NCBI RefSeq assembly: GCF_028621955.1
Contig: NZ_CP117516.1
Span: 3,543,051-3,607,050 of the forward strand
Reading direction: 5' to 3'
DNA: 64,000 nucleotides
Source of the DNA: Erythrobacter sp. BLCC-B19
GTDB taxonomy: Bacteria; Pseudomonadota; Alphaproteobacteria; Sphingomonadales; Sphingomonadaceae
This document shows positions 9,676-19,176 of the stretch, piece by piece; positions within the stretch are counted from its first letter, which is position 1; every line of letters starts with the position of its first letter. The notes under the pieces are model-generated. The model saw nothing but the letters and a program-made list of their open reading frames with translations, was not told the origin of the DNA and searched no databases. The position numbers and the translations under genes were made by a program.

Positions 9676-10098
9676 TTAGCCGACGATTTCTTCCGGCTTG
9701 AAGAAGAACGCGATTTCGATCGCCGCGTTTTCTTCGCTGTCCGAACCGTGGACGGTGTTCTCGCCGATCGAGAGCGCCAGTTCCTTGCGGATCGTGCCTG
9801 GGGCGGCGTCGGCCGGGTTGGTCGCGCCCATGATGTCGCGGTTGCGGGTCACGGCGTCTTCGCCTTCGAGCACCTGGACCACCACCGGCTCGCTCATCAT
9901 GAATTCGACGAGTTCACCGAAGAAGGGGCGCTCCTTGTGAACCGCGTAGAAGCCTTCGGCCTGCTCGCGGGTCATATGGATGCGCTTGGAAGCGACGACG
10001 CGCAGGCCGGCTTCTTCCAGCATCTTGGTGACCGCGCCGGTGAGGTTGCGGCGGGTGGCGTCGGGCTTGATGATCGAGAAGGTGCGGGTGACCGCCAT
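9676..10098 (-). CDS. ndk: nucleoside diphosphate kinase
   Basis: Equilibrates NTP and NDP pools by a phospho-histidine intermediate. The 140-residue length is standard. The N-terminal [12 protein letters not shown] carries the conserved Lys, and the catalytic His is residue 117 in NTVHGSDS, followed by the A-I-E-I-A-F-F-F C-terminus. ATG at 10098 is preceded by AGGAG. It is monocistronic and convergent with the sulfotransferase gene. Confidence 0.98.
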   Translation of the reverse strand: MAVTRTFSIIKPDATRRNLTGAVTKMLEEAGLRVVASKRIHMTREQAEGFYAVHKERPFFGELVEFMMSEPVVVQVLEGEDAVTRNRDIMGATNPADAAPGTIRKELALSIGENTVHGSDSEENAAIEIAFFFKPEEIVG

Positions 10099-10270
10099 GA
10101 TATGCTCCTGTGAACGTCTTTTGTTGTGGGGGAAGATTTGGCGCGGCCCGTAGATGGTGCGGTGCAAAATGGCAAGTCTCCCGCTGGCATGGGCGCTGAG
10201 GGCGCTGTTTCTATCGCGCAGCGGACATGATACCATCGCGGACGGGGTTGCTGGTGTTGGGGGGAACAGC

Positions 10271-10915
10271 ATGGGACAGAATCACGGATTGTCGCGCCGT
10301 CACTTCGGCAGCGCTGCGCTGGGGGCGGCTGGGCTTGTCTTCGGGGGCGGGATCGCGCGGGCGGCAGAGCCGGCGCAAACGGCAGGGGGGCCGCTCGGCC
10401 CGTTCTATCCGATCATCCGGCCGGGTGACGACGATTTCGACATGACCCAGATCAAGGGCCAGTCCGGCCGTGCCTTGGGGCGGGTGATCGAAGTGACCGG
10501 ACGCGTGCTCGACCGCAAGGGCAATCCCGTCACCGGCGCCGAACTCGAACTGTGGCAGTGCAATGCCGCAGGCCGCTACGCCCATCCCGGCGATGTCGCC
10601 ACCGCGCCGCTCGATCCCAATTTCCAGGGCTTCGCGCGGCTGATGACAGGGCCGAGCGGCGAGTGGCGCATCCGCACCATCAAGCCGTCAGGCTATGACA
10701 GCCCGATCGGTTGGCGCACGCCGCATATCCATTTCGACATCAAGGGCCGGCAGGCGCGCCTGATCACGCAGATGTATTTCACCGAAGACTACGCCACCAA
10801 CAGCAAGGACAGCCTCTACAATATGCTGGGCGAAGATGCCGTGACCGCGATGGCGCAGCAGCAGGCGGACGCGGCCGACCGCTACCGCTGGGACATCGTG
10901 CTCGGCGAGAGCTGA
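10271..10915 (+). CDS. intradiol ring-cleavage dioxygenase family protein, Tat-exported
   Basis: A 214-residue protein starting with a twin-arginine signal ([20 protein letters not shown]) that ends near AARA. The mature part is a transthyretin-like beta sandwich with [20 protein letters not shown], the putative iron ligands Tyr in [10 protein letters not shown], His-x-His in [11 protein letters not shown] and a Tyr in [10 protein letters not shown]. These fit the 2-Tyr/2-His Fe(III) site of protocatechuate and catechol dioxygenases. Export suggests a periplasmic aromatic substrate, unlike the cytoplasmic catabolic enzymes. No aromatic pathway genes are adjacent, so the substrate is unknown. 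Confidence 0.85.
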   Translation: MGQNHGLSRRHFGSAALGAAGLVFGGGIARAAEPAQTAGGPLGPFYPIIRPGDDDFDMTQIKGQSGRALGRVIEVTGRVLDRKGNPVTGAELELWQCNAAGRYAHPGDVATAPLDPNFQGFARLMTGPSGEWRIRTIKPSGYDSPIGWRTPHIHFDIKGRQARLITQMYFTEDYATNSKDSLYNMLGEDAVTAMAQQQADAADRYRWDIVLGES

Positions 10916-10921
10916 GGCGGC

Positions 10922-11428
10922 TCAGCCAGCCTTCTTGGTGGCAAGAATGATCTGACCACTGGTCGGCTCGCCGCTGGTGGCCGTGACCGACATGGTGGCC
11001 CCGTCGCTCGCGCGCTCGCCGGCGACCATCTGGGTGCCGTTGGTGGTCATCTCCATCTGGATCTCGAACCCGGCAGCCTTGGCCGCATCCCGATAATGCG
11101 CCACAACCTTGTCCGCGGGCGCATCGGCCTCGAAGGTGATCATCGTGCCCTGCCCATCAGGCTGATTGACGACCGCGTTGTTGACCACTTTCGACCCCGG
11201 AAACAGCGTGAAGCCATCAGGCAAGCTGACGGGGACATTCGTGCCTGCGCGCAACGAGGCCTCACCGTCCTCGTCCGTGATGGTCATGCTGGTCTCGCCG
11301 GTTTCCTTGTCGATGGTATATTCGCCATCCTTGCCGTCGGCGGTGGTGAATTCGCCCGAGGTTTCCGAGCCACAGGCCGCAAGGCCGAGCATGGCGGTCG
11401 CAGCGACGATGAGTGCAGATGTGCGCAT
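10922..11428 (-). CDS. hypothetical lipoprotein
   Basis: A 168-residue protein with a lipoprotein signal peptide and lipobox LAAC at residues ~17-20. An acidic, Thr-rich segment follows (DGKDGEYTIDKETGETSMTI), then a compact domain with LPDGFTLFPGSKVV and a helical AHYRDAAKAAGFEI segment. It is probably anchored in the outer or inner membrane facing the periplasm. It is convergent with the dioxygenase, 6 bp apart. No known family is recognised. Confidence 0.75.
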   Translation of the reverse strand: MRTSALIVAATAMLGLAACGSETSGEFTTADGKDGEYTIDKETGETSMTITDEDGEASLRAGTNVPVSLPDGFTLFPGSKVVNNAVVNQPDGQGTMITFEADAPADKVVAHYRDAAKAAGFEIQMEMTTNGTQMVAGERASDGATMSVTATSGEPTSGQIILATKKAG

Positions 11429-11505
11429 TCGGTTTCCCCCCCAAGGGTTACAATGCGCCCAGCATCCCGCAAAGCGTCCGCAAGAGCAAGGGTTTGCGGC
11501 GAGCC

Positions 11506-11937
11506 TCAGCCCTTCTTGACCCAGCGCCCGGCTTCCTGAGCGAAATAGGCACGCTCCACCCCGGTTCCATCCTGTGCGCGCCAGGCTGCCCGCGCATCTG
11601 GGGCACGGTCAGGGGGGAACAGCAGAAAGACGCGGGCAAAGCCGCTGGTTTCGCGGAAGGTGCCGTCAGCCAGGATCAGATGGCTCGCGCCGTTGGCGGC
11701 GACGGGCTCGCTGCCAAGCAGAATCGGCTGGCGATCTGCGCCGGGGGCACCGGCTTCGCCATTGGCGAGGAAGGTCTCTGCCCCACCCTGCCACAAGGCG
11801 CCCGAAATGGCGGCGCGCTGGGCGGGATCGGCGGCCACCACCAGCACCCGCTCGCCCTGCCCCAGCGCGCGCTTGGCGATCAGGGCCACGACCTTTTCGA
11901 CCGGATCATCGGTGACCTGCCAGAAATCGAGCTTCAT
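11506..11937 (-). CDS. holC: DNA polymerase III subunit chi
   Basis: Chi links the clamp loader to single-strand-binding protein. The 143-residue protein has the typical start MKLDFWQV, the core LIAKRALGQGERVLVVAAD with ISGALWQGG, and the late segment ARVFLLFPPD. Its start overlaps the stop of the upstream membrane gene by 4 bp (ATGA). pepA and holC are neighbours in many Proteobacteria; here two small genes are inserted between them. Confidence 0.9.
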   Translation of the reverse strand: MKLDFWQVTDDPVEKVVALIAKRALGQGERVLVVAADPAQRAAISGALWQGGAETFLANGEAGAPGADRQPILLGSEPVAANGASHLILADGTFRETSGFARVFLLFPPDRAPDARAAWRAQDGTGVERAYFAQEAGRWVKKG

Positions 11938-12425
11938 GGGTCGTGCCGCCTTACAGCTTCGCTGCTTGAGGACGCTTCTTGCCGTCCTACCGCTTCGCTG
12001 CTTGAGGACGCGTCCTCCCCGGTCTCGTGCCGCGCCCGCAGCCGGGCCAACAGCCGCGAGAGGCCGAACCAGCACAGCACCATCGCCATCAGAGGAACCG
12101 GGAACAGCAGGTCTGCCGCTCCGTCGAGCAAGGCAATAGCCAGGCCCGGAAAGGGCGTGGGCAGCCATTGCCCTTCGACATTCACAAGCACGGCTGGAGC
12201 GAGGACGACTGCAGCAGCGATGCTCAGCACCATGTCGCCTTCAGGCGTGCCCGGATGGCGCAGACGACGAATGAATGTCACGGTGAGCGCAATCAGCACG
12301 CACCCGGCGGCGATCGCCCACCAGAACACGCGGGCGATCCCCGAAAAATCGCTCGCCAGCGCGGGGCTGGCGCTTGCCAGCACCACCGCCGCCACGCCGA
12401 CCCGCACCGCGCTGCGCATCCTCAT
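11934..12425 (-). CDS. hypothetical membrane protein with a duplicated Ser-rich tail
   Basis: A 163-residue protein with an N-terminal hydrophobic segment resembling a signal peptide ([18 protein letters not shown]), then about three membrane helices. The cytoplasmic-looking tail contains the decapeptide-like unit ASSSSEAV twice, produced by a tandem DNA repeat. ATG 12425 overlaps the DUF2256 stop (ATGA), and its own stop overlaps the holC start, so all three are translationally coupled. No family is recognised. Confidence 0.7.
   Translation of the reverse strand: MRMRSAVRVGVAAVVLASASPALASDFSGIARVFWWAIAAGCVLIALTVTFIRRLRHPGTPEGDMVLSIAAAVVLAPAVLVNVEGQWLPTPFPGLAIALLDGAADLLFPVPLMAMVLCWFGLSRLLARLRARHETGEDASSSSEAVGRQEASSSSEAVRRHDP
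11944..12011. repeat. imperfect 32-bp tandem repeat, period 36 bp
   Basis: Two units, 11944-11975 and 11980-12011, match at 29 of 32 positions, with the last 20 bases identical. The 36-bp period preserves the reading frame of the membrane gene and duplicates 12 residues at its C-terminus. The repeat ends 7 bp upstream of the holC start codon. Confidence 0.85.
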
Positions 12426-12568
12426 CCCCCCTTGCCCCTGCGACAGCGGTCGGAACAATATTTCACATTGTCCCAGTCCCGCTCCCACTTCTTGCGCCAG
12501 GTAAAGGGCAGTCCGCAAGCGAGGCAGGTTTTGGTCGGCAGGTCGCTCTTTTTCCGCATTTTCGGCAT
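12422..12568 (-). CDS. DUF2256 zinc-ribbon-like small protein
   Basis: A 48-residue basic protein read from ATG 12568 to TGA 12422. It has the full DUF2256 pattern: [20 protein letters not shown], then [14 protein letters not shown]. Two Cys pairs (CLAC and CSDRC) should form a zinc site, suggesting nucleic-acid or protein binding; function is unknown in the family. The stop overlaps the next start (ATGA), tying it to the membrane gene and holC. It is below the size most gene callers report by default. Confidence 0.88.
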   Translation of the reverse strand: MPKMRKKSDLPTKTCLACGLPFTWRKKWERDWDNVKYCSDRCRRGKGG

Positions 12569-12697
12569 GTTTGTTGCCTCAAACGCCGGCGGGCGCATCC
12601 GCGCCCTTGGCTTCCTCGCTCACGCGGCCCGAGGGCCGCATCGCTGCGGGCGCCCGGTCGGGCTTGCGGCCCTGCGGGCCGAAATGCGCGAATCTGC

Positions 12698-14158
12698 TCA
12701 ACCCTCGACCACATCCCGCACGAACTGGTCGATCAGGCGCACGCCATAACCGGTCGCGCCCTTGTCCCAGGTGTGGCCGGGCTTGTTCGACCAGACCATC
12801 CCCGCGATGTCGAGGTGCGCCCAGGGCAGGCCATCCTTGACGAAGCGCTTGAGGAACTGCGCCGCGGTGATCGACCCTGCCTCGCGCGGGCCGATGTTCT
12901 TCATGTCGGCGATCGGCGAGTCGATCAGCTTGTCGTAATTGGCCCCGAGCGGCATTCGCCACAGCTTGTCGCCGCTCGTCTGTCCGGCGGCGGTCAGCTG
13001 GGCGGCGAGGGTGTCGTCGCTGGCGAACATCCCGCCATATTCGTTGCCGAGGCTGATGATCATTGCCCCGGTCAGCGTGGCGAGGTCGACGATGCGCGCA
13101 GGGTCATACTGCTCCTGCGCCCAGTGGAGCGCATCGCACAGCACCAGCCGCCCTTCGGCATCGGTGTTGAGAACTTCGACCGTCTGCCCGCTCATGGTGG
13201 TGACGACATCGCCGGGGCGCTGGGCCTTGCCGTCGGGCATGTTCTCGACGAGCCCCATGACGCCGATGACATTGGCCTTCGCGCGGCGCGTGACCAGCGC
13301 CAGCATCGCGCCCGCGACCGCGCCTGCACCGCCCATGTCCCACTTCATGTCCTCCATGCCCGGCCCGGGCTTCAAGGAGATGCCGCCGGTGTCGAAGGTG
13401 ACACCCTTGCCGACGAAGACGGTGGGCTTGTCGCCGGGGTTGCCGCCGTTCCAGCGGATCGCCAGCAGCTTCGATTCGCGCTCCGAACCCTGCCCGACGC
13501 CGACCAGCGCGCCCATGCCGAGCGCCGCCATTTCATCCTCGCCCAGCACAGTGATTTCCGCCGCCGTGCCCGCAAAGGCCTCCTCGCAGGCGGCCACAAA
13601 GGTGGCGGGATAAAGCAGGTTGGCGGGTTCGGTCACGAGGTGGCGGGTGAACTCCACGCCCTTGGCGAGAGCGGCTTCGCGTTCCCACGCGGCCTCGGTG
13701 CCCTCGGGCGCGCCGGTCACGTGGATCTGATCGAGCGAGGGGCGCTTGTCGGCAGCAAGGCGGGTGCGATACTTGTCATGCCGCCAGCCGCGCAGACGCA
13801 AGCCCAGCAGCAGCGCAGCGGCTTCATCAGCCGACAGCGCGGCGTGACCGAGATCGAGCACCAGCGCGCGTTCGCCCGAAACGAGATACTTGGCGGTCAG
13901 CGCAGCGCCCGCCTTTTCGCAATTGGCACGGCGATCGGCTGCGCCGGTATCGCCCGCGCCCACCAGCGCGATCCGCTTGACGCTGCCGCCGGTGCTGGCG
14001 AAGCCTTCGAACAGCGTCCCTGCCCGGCCCGTAAACGCCGAAGCCGCTGCCCCTTCGACCAGCGCCGGATCGAGCCCGGCCAACGCCTGCCCCTGATTGA
14101 TCACCCGCGCATGAACGCGAACGTCGGACGGGGGCGTGGCGGTGAATTGGATCTGCAT
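12698..14158 (-). CDS. pepA: leucyl aminopeptidase (M17)
   Basis: A 486-residue cytosolic metallopeptidase releasing N-terminal residues from peptides. The C-terminal catalytic domain has the two-metal signature: VGKGVTFDTGGISLKPG with the metal-binding Lys and Asp, KWDMGGAGAVAGAML, and the M17 motif NTDAEGRLVLCDAL. The N-terminal ~160 residues form the less conserved domain. ATG 14158 (MQIQFTATPP) fits the usual N-terminus. It is divergent from lptD. The 129-bp gap to the DUF2256 gene holds two GC-rich dyads (12624-12639 and 12667-12681) but no U-tract. Confidence 0.96.
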   Translation of the reverse strand: MQIQFTATPPSDVRVHARVINQGQALAGLDPALVEGAAASAFTGRAGTLFEGFASTGGSVKRIALVGAGDTGAADRRANCEKAGAALTAKYLVSGERALVLDLGHAALSADEAAALLLGLRLRGWRHDKYRTRLAADKRPSLDQIHVTGAPEGTEAAWEREAALAKGVEFTRHLVTEPANLLYPATFVAACEEAFAGTAAEITVLGEDEMAALGMGALVGVGQGSERESKLLAIRWNGGNPGDKPTVFVGKGVTFDTGGISLKPGPGMEDMKWDMGGAGAVAGAMLALVTRRAKANVIGVMGLVENMPDGKAQRPGDVVTTMSGQTVEVLNTDAEGRLVLCDALHWAQEQYDPARIVDLATLTGAMIISLGNEYGGMFASDDTLAAQLTAAGQTSGDKLWRMPLGANYDKLIDSPIADMKNIGPREAGSITAAQFLKRFVKDGLPWAHLDIAGMVWSNKPGHTWDKGATGYGVRLIDQFVRDVVEG

Positions 14159-14370
14159 GGGGACTCCGGAGAAAGCAAGAAATCGGGGCAAGCAGCCACG
14201 ATGCCGAGCGCGTGCGACGAGCCGCGCGCACCGGGGCGCAATGGCGATTGCGATTAGGCCCGAGCGGTGCAATAGGCAAGGCCATGTCGGGAGGCTTGCC
14301 AGACGGATCGCGCACCCGCGCGTGCCATGCCCAGCGCGTCCCGGCGAACGGGCGGACGCGGGGTCGCGCC

Positions 14371-16581
14371 ATGCGTGTGGCTGCGACGCTGCTCTTTGCC
14401 GCCAGCCCTGCCGCGCTCGCCGCGCAGATGCCAGCGCAGGCCGAAGCCCCCGCCGCAGCGGCGACCGCGGATCAGCCGCGCCAGATCGACTTCGAAGCGA
14501 GCGAGCTCAGCTACAACAACGAGACCGAAACCGTCACCGCGCGCGGCAACGTCATCCTGCGCTCCGAAGACCGCTCGGTGCGCGCCGACGAGGTGGTGTG
14601 GTTCCGCGATACCGGCAAGATCATCGCCAGCGGCAATATCCGACTGGTCGATGAAGCCGGAAACCAGCTGTTCACCGATCAGGTCGAGTTGACCGAAGAA
14701 TTCGACACCGGCGCGATGAGCGAATTGCTGATCGCGCTGCGCGCAGGCGGCCGCCTTGCTGCGCGATCCGCCACGCGCGGGGCCGATGGCGTCGCGGTGC
14801 TCGCGGATGCGGCCTATACCGCTTGCCCCGTGACCGATGCAGAGGGCTGCGCTCAGGATCCCAGCTGGCGGATCACCGCTTCCCGCGTCGCCTATGACCA
14901 GAAGGCGGGCGAAATCCGCTTTACCGGCGCCATGCTCGAACTGTTCGGCGCGCGCATCCTGCCCTTGCCGGGGCTTGGCCTCAGGACGGACGGCAAGGGC
15001 GCCTCGGGCTTTCTCGTCCCCGATCTGCGCGTCACGCAGGTCAACGGACTGGAGCTTTCCGGCGAATACTACCTGCGCGTTGCCGACAATGCCGATCTGA
15101 CGCTGGGCGCCTATGTCTTTTCCAACGTCGCCCCGATGGCGAGCGCCAAGTGGCGGCACCTGACCGAAAAGGGCGCCTATCAGGCGACCGGCTACGTCAC
15201 ATTTTCCGACCGCACCACCGACCTCACCGGTGCCGACAGCTTTCAGCGCGATCCGCGCGGTTACTTCGATGCCAATGGCCGTTTCCAGTTTTCGCCCGAC
15301 TGGAGCCTGACGGGATCAATCCGCCTCGCGTCCGACCGCACTTTCCTGCGCCGCTACGACATCAGCCGCGATGACCGGCTGCGTTCGACCATCAATCTCG
15401 AACGCATCACCGATAATTCCTATTTCTCGATCGCCGGTTGGGCGACCCAGACCCTGCGCCTCAACGCCGATCAGGGCCAGGTGCCGCTCGCCCTGCCGGC
15501 GATCGACTATCGCCAGAAAATTGCAGACCCCGTGCTGGGCGGGAATCTGATGTTCCAGGCCAACTCGCTCGCGCTGCTGCGCAATGACGGGCAGGACACC
15601 CAGCGCGCCTTTGCCGGAGCCCAGTGGGATCTGAAGCGGCTGACCGGGATGGGGCAGGTCGTCACCCTCACCGCACTGGTGCGCGGCGATGTCTACAACA
15701 CCAACAATGTGGGGGCGACCACCACCATCGCCTATCGTGGCACCGAAGGCTGGACCGCGCGCGGCATCGCCACGGCGGCCATCGACATCGAATGGCCCTT
15801 CGTGGGTGAGGCCTTCGGCGGCACACAGGTGTTCAAGCCGCGCCTGCAACTGGTCGCCAGCCCCAAGATCCGCAATCTCGCGGTCCCCAATGAAGATGCC
15901 CGCGCGATTGATCTGGAGGATTCCAACCTCTTCGCCCTCAACCGCTTCCCCGGCTATGACCGGGTGGAAGACGGCAGCCGCGTGACATGGGGCGTCGACT
16001 GGGAATTGCAGCGCCCCGGCTGGCGGATCTCGTCGACCATCGGCCAATCCTTCCGGCTCGAAAGTCTCGAACCCGGCCTCTTCCCTGAAGGCACCGGCCT
16101 GTCCGAACGCGTCACCGATTTCGTCGGCCGCACCGAAGTGCGTTTCAAGAACCTCGTCAGCTTCACGCACCGCTTCCGGCTCGACAAGGACAATTTCGCA
16201 GTGCGCCGCAACGAGATCGACGCGACCATCGGATCGCGCCGCACCTATCTTGAAGTCGGCTATCTGCGCCTCAATCGCGACATCGCCACGGTCGAAGACC
16301 TGCGTGACCGCGAGGAGGTGCGCGCTGCTGCGCGTGTGGCAATCGGGCGCAAGTGGTCGATCTTCGGGTCGGGCGTCTTCAACCTCACCGACGAGGAGGA
16401 AGATCCGGTGTTCCAGCCGGACGGCTTCCAGCCGATCCGCACGCGCCTTGGCGTTGCCTATGCCGATGACTGCATCGAATTCGGCGCGACCTGGCGGCGC
16501 GATTTCATCGACGCGGGCGATGCGCGGCGCGGCAATGCGTTTCAGGTGTTCTTCGCCCTGCGGAATCTCGGCTTCCGTTAG
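14371..16581 (+). CDS. lptD: LPS-assembly protein LptD
   Basis: Outer-membrane translocon that inserts lipopolysaccharide into the outer leaflet together with LptE. The 736-residue protein begins with a signal peptide (MRVAATLLFAASPAALAAQ), then an OstA/LptA-like jellyroll (RQIDFEASELSYNNETETVT, ARGNVILRSEDRSVRADEVV), followed by a ~500-residue beta-barrel. Three cysteines are visible (CPVTDAEGC and YADDC), fewer than the four that form the E. coli disulfides. ATG 14371 is preferred over 14284 because it begins directly with the signal peptide. It heads lptD-surA-pdxA-rsmA, the E. coli order. Confidence 0.95.
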   Translation: MRVAATLLFAASPAALAAQMPAQAEAPAAAATADQPRQIDFEASELSYNNETETVTARGNVILRSEDRSVRADEVVWFRDTGKIIASGNIRLVDEAGNQLFTDQVELTEEFDTGAMSELLIALRAGGRLAARSATRGADGVAVLADAAYTACPVTDAEGCAQDPSWRITASRVAYDQKAGEIRFTGAMLELFGARILPLPGLGLRTDGKGASGFLVPDLRVTQVNGLELSGEYYLRVADNADLTLGAYVFSNVAPMASAKWRHLTEKGAYQATGYVTFSDRTTDLTGADSFQRDPRGYFDANGRFQFSPDWSLTGSIRLASDRTFLRRYDISRDDRLRSTINLERITDNSYFSIAGWATQTLRLNADQGQVPLALPAIDYRQKIADPVLGGNLMFQANSLALLRNDGQDTQRAFAGAQWDLKRLTGMGQVVTLTALVRGDVYNTNNVGATTTIAYRGTEGWTARGIATAAIDIEWPFVGEAFGGTQVFKPRLQLVASPKIRNLAVPNEDARAIDLEDSNLFALNRFPGYDRVEDGSRVTWGVDWELQRPGWRISSTIGQSFRLESLEPGLFPEGTGLSERVTDFVGRTEVRFKNLVSFTHRFRLDKDNFAVRRNEIDATIGSRRTYLEVGYLRLNRDIATVEDLRDREEVRAAARVAIGRKWSIFGSGVFNLTDEEEDPVFQPDGFQPIRTRLGVAYADDCIEFGATWRRDFIDAGDARRGNAFQVFFALRNLGFR

Positions 16582-16778
16582 CCCCGGCCAATTGCGCGCA
16601 TCAATTGGCAGCGCGGGCAAATCGCGTTAAAGGGCAGCCCCAACGGGCAGTGTCCCCGCCGCGCGGGATCAGGGCGGGACTCAGCTATCGTTCAGCAAAG
16701 CCGCGGCATTGCTGAACCACGCGCAAGGGTCGCGCGACATTTCGGCTCGGCCGCGGGCCAAGAAACGGGATTATTCGA

Positions 16779-18152
16779 GTGAGTGTGAAGCTGTTGACCA
16801 AGGCGATGTTTGCCCGCACCGGAACTGCGTTGGCCGTGGCCGGCATGATCGGACTGGCGCTGGCGCCGGTGGCCGCACCCGCGCAGACCGTGGCAGTGCC
16901 CACGGCCGACAATCCGTTTGGCTTGCCTGAAGACATCACCCTGTTCGGCAGGGCCGATCCCGACCGCCGCACCGTGACTGCGATGGTCAACGGGTTCGTC
17001 ATCACCGGCACCGATATCGACCAGCGCGTTGCGCTGGTGACCGCCTCTTCCGAAGCCCCGATCCCGCCAGAGGAAATGCTCCGCCTGCGCGTTCAGGTGC
17101 TGCGCAACCTGATCGACGAAACGCTCAAGATCCAGGCCGCAAGAGCCGAAGAGGTCGAGGCCAAGCGGGAGGAGGTCGAACAGACCTACCAGCAGCTCGC
17201 CGCGCAGAACTTTGGCGGTGATCCCAAGAAGATGGACGATTACCTCGCCTCCATCGGCTCGTCTGCGACCTCGCTCAAGCGGCAGATCGAGGGCGAAGTG
17301 GCGTGGGAAAACCTGATGCGCCGCAAGGTCATCCCCTTCGTCAACGTCTCGGCCGAAGAGGTCAATGACGTGCTCCAGCGGATGAAGGACGCCAAGGGCA
17401 CCGATGAATACCGGCTTGGCGAAATCTATCTGCCTGCCACCACCGAGAACCGCGCAGCCGTGCTCCAGAACGCGCAGAAGATCATGGAGCAGCTGCAGCA
17501 GGGCGGCAGCTTCGTCGCCTATGCGCGCCAGTATTCGCAGGCGAGCAGCGCCGTGGTCGGCGGCGATCTGGGCTGGCTCCGGCTCGGCCAGCTGCCCGCA
17601 CAGCTTGCAGCGGCGGTGCGCACCATGCAGGCCGGACAATTGCAGGGGCCGATCGAGATTCCCGGCGGTTTCTCGATCATCTACCTCATCAACAAGCGTC
17701 AGGTGCTGATGCCCGATCCGAGCGAATCGATCCTGAGCCTCAAGCAGATCTCGATCAGCTTCGCCCCCGGTGTGACGCAGGAACAGGCCGAAGCGCGGGT
17801 TGTCGAGTTCGGCAAGTTCATCGAAAGCGCGCGCGGTTGCGGCGATATTGATGCCGGCGCCAAGGCGATCGGCGCCGAAGTTGTGACCAACGACCAGATC
17901 AAGGCGGCCAACCTGCCCGAGCAGCTGCGCGCGATCATCCTCAATCTCCAGATCGGTCAGGCCACCCCGCCCTTCGGCGGCATTCAGGAAGGTGTGCGCG
18001 TGCTGATGCTGTGCGGGCGTGACGATCCGGCCGATGCCGGCGCCCCGACCTTTGCAGCGGTGATGGAGCAGATCGAGGAAGAGCGCGTCAACAAGCGCGC
18101 GCAAAGCTACCTGCGCGACCTGCGCAACGACGCCTACATCGAATACAACTGA
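16779..18152 (+). CDS. surA: periplasmic peptidyl-prolyl isomerase / chaperone SurA
   Basis: Chaperone for outer-membrane protein folding, including LptD. The 457-residue protein has a signal peptide (GTALAVAGMIGLALAPVAAPAQ), an N-terminal helical chaperone region, a parvulin domain (residues ~205-310 with EYRLGEIYLPA, GGDLGWLRLGQL and GGFSIIYLINKR), and a second, degenerate parvulin-like region to the C-terminus. The start is GTG 16779. The 197-bp gap after lptD holds no other gene and probably a separate promoter. Confidence 0.92.
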   Translation: MSVKLLTKAMFARTGTALAVAGMIGLALAPVAAPAQTVAVPTADNPFGLPEDITLFGRADPDRRTVTAMVNGFVITGTDIDQRVALVTASSEAPIPPEEMLRLRVQVLRNLIDETLKIQAARAEEVEAKREEVEQTYQQLAAQNFGGDPKKMDDYLASIGSSATSLKRQIEGEVAWENLMRRKVIPFVNVSAEEVNDVLQRMKDAKGTDEYRLGEIYLPATTENRAAVLQNAQKIMEQLQQGGSFVAYARQYSQASSAVVGGDLGWLRLGQLPAQLAAAVRTMQAGQLQGPIEIPGGFSIIYLINKRQVLMPDPSESILSLKQISISFAPGVTQEQAEARVVEFGKFIESARGCGDIDAGAKAIGAEVVTNDQIKAANLPEQLRAIILNLQIGQATPPFGGIQEGVRVLMLCGRDDPADAGAPTFAAVMEQIEEERVNKRAQSYLRDLRNDAYIEYN

Positions 18153-18156
18153 CGCC

Positions 18157-19176
18157 TTGGCAGGCGTGACGACCCCGCTTGCGATAAGTCTGGGCGATCC
18201 GGCGGGGATCGGGCCTGAGGTGATCCTTGGCGCCTGGGCGCGGCTGCGGGCCGAACGCCGCGCGCCGCCCGCCTTCGTGGTCGGCGGGCCAGGACTGTTG
18301 CAGCAGTCGGCCGAAGCGCTCGGTATCGACTGCCCGATCGTGCCGATTGCCAGCCCCGAAGAGGCTACCTTCGCCAGTGCCGTCGGCCTGCCGGTTCTGG
18401 CGCTGCTGGAGGGGCAGTGGAACCCCGGCCACCCGTCGCAAGACGGCGCGCGCCTCGCGCTGGCCTCGCTGCAATGGGGCACGAAATGCGCGCTGGCAGG
18501 AGCGGCGAGCGGCTTGGTTACAGCGCCCGTTGCCAAGGGAGCACTGGCCGCCATCGGATGGCACTATCCGGGGCAGACTGAGTATCTCGCCGATGCCTGC
18601 GCCCGGCCCTATCGCGATGCCGTGATGATGCTGGCCGGGCCATCCCTGCGCACCGTGCCGCTCACCGTCCACATCGCGCTTGCCGAAGTGCCGGCGCTGC
18701 TTTCAGTCGAACTTATCGTCCACAAGGCGCGGATTGTAGCAGCCGGGCTGCGGCGCGATTTCGGCATTGCTGACCCGCGCCTCGCGATTGCAGCGCTCAA
18801 TCCGCACGCGGGCGAAGGCGGGCAATTTGGTGACGAGGAAGCGCGCATCATCGCGCCCGCCATCGCCGCGCTGCAGGCCGAAGGGATCGCGGCCTTTGGC
18901 CCTGTCCCCGGCGATGCGCTGTTCACTCCGCGCGCCCGCGCCGGGTATGACGCGGCACTCGCGATGTACCACGATCAGGCGCTGATCCCGATCAAGGCGC
19001 TGGAGGTGGATGAGGGCGTCAACGTCACGCTCGGCCTGCCGATCATCCGCACCTCGCCCGATCACGGCACCGCCTTCGATATTGCGGGCAAGGGTGTGGC
19101 CGATCCCGGCGCGATGGCCGCCGCGATCGTGATGGCGGCTGAGATGGCGAAGGCACGGGCAGCAGCCAGTGCCTGA
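18157..19176 (+). CDS. pdxA: 4-hydroxythreonine-4-phosphate dehydrogenase
   Basis: NAD-dependent oxidation of 4-phosphohydroxy-threonine in pyridoxal phosphate synthesis. The 339-residue protein has [17 protein letters not shown] at the N-terminus and three metal-binding histidines in [27 protein letters not shown] and [14 protein letters not shown] late motif is [19 protein letters not shown] 18157 lies 4 bp after the surA stop; the C-terminus overlaps rsmA by 8 bp. Confidence 0.95.
   Translation: MAGVTTPLAISLGDPAGIGPEVILGAWARLRAERRAPPAFVVGGPGLLQQSAEALGIDCPIVPIASPEEATFASAVGLPVLALLEGQWNPGHPSQDGARLALASLQWGTKCALAGAASGLVTAPVAKGALAAIGWHYPGQTEYLADACARPYRDAVMMLAGPSLRTVPLTVHIALAEVPALLSVELIVHKARIVAAGLRRDFGIADPRLAIAALNPHAGEGGQFGDEEARIIAPAIAALQAEGIAAFGPVPGDALFTPRARAGYDAALAMYHDQALIPIKALEVDEGVNVTLGLPIIRTSPDHGTAFDIAGKGVADPGAMAAAIVMAAEMAKARAAASA

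Noticed and set aside
12624..12681. GC-rich dyads between pepA and the DUF2256 gene as a terminator
   Set aside because: Stems of 6-7 bp with very short loops and no U-run; recorded only as a remark under pepA.
12374..14257. 627-codon open frame on the plus strand opposite pepA
   Set aside because: It is antisense to a full M17 peptidase, with low-complexity Arg/Gln/His-rich translation and no ribosome site; typical GC-rich shadow.
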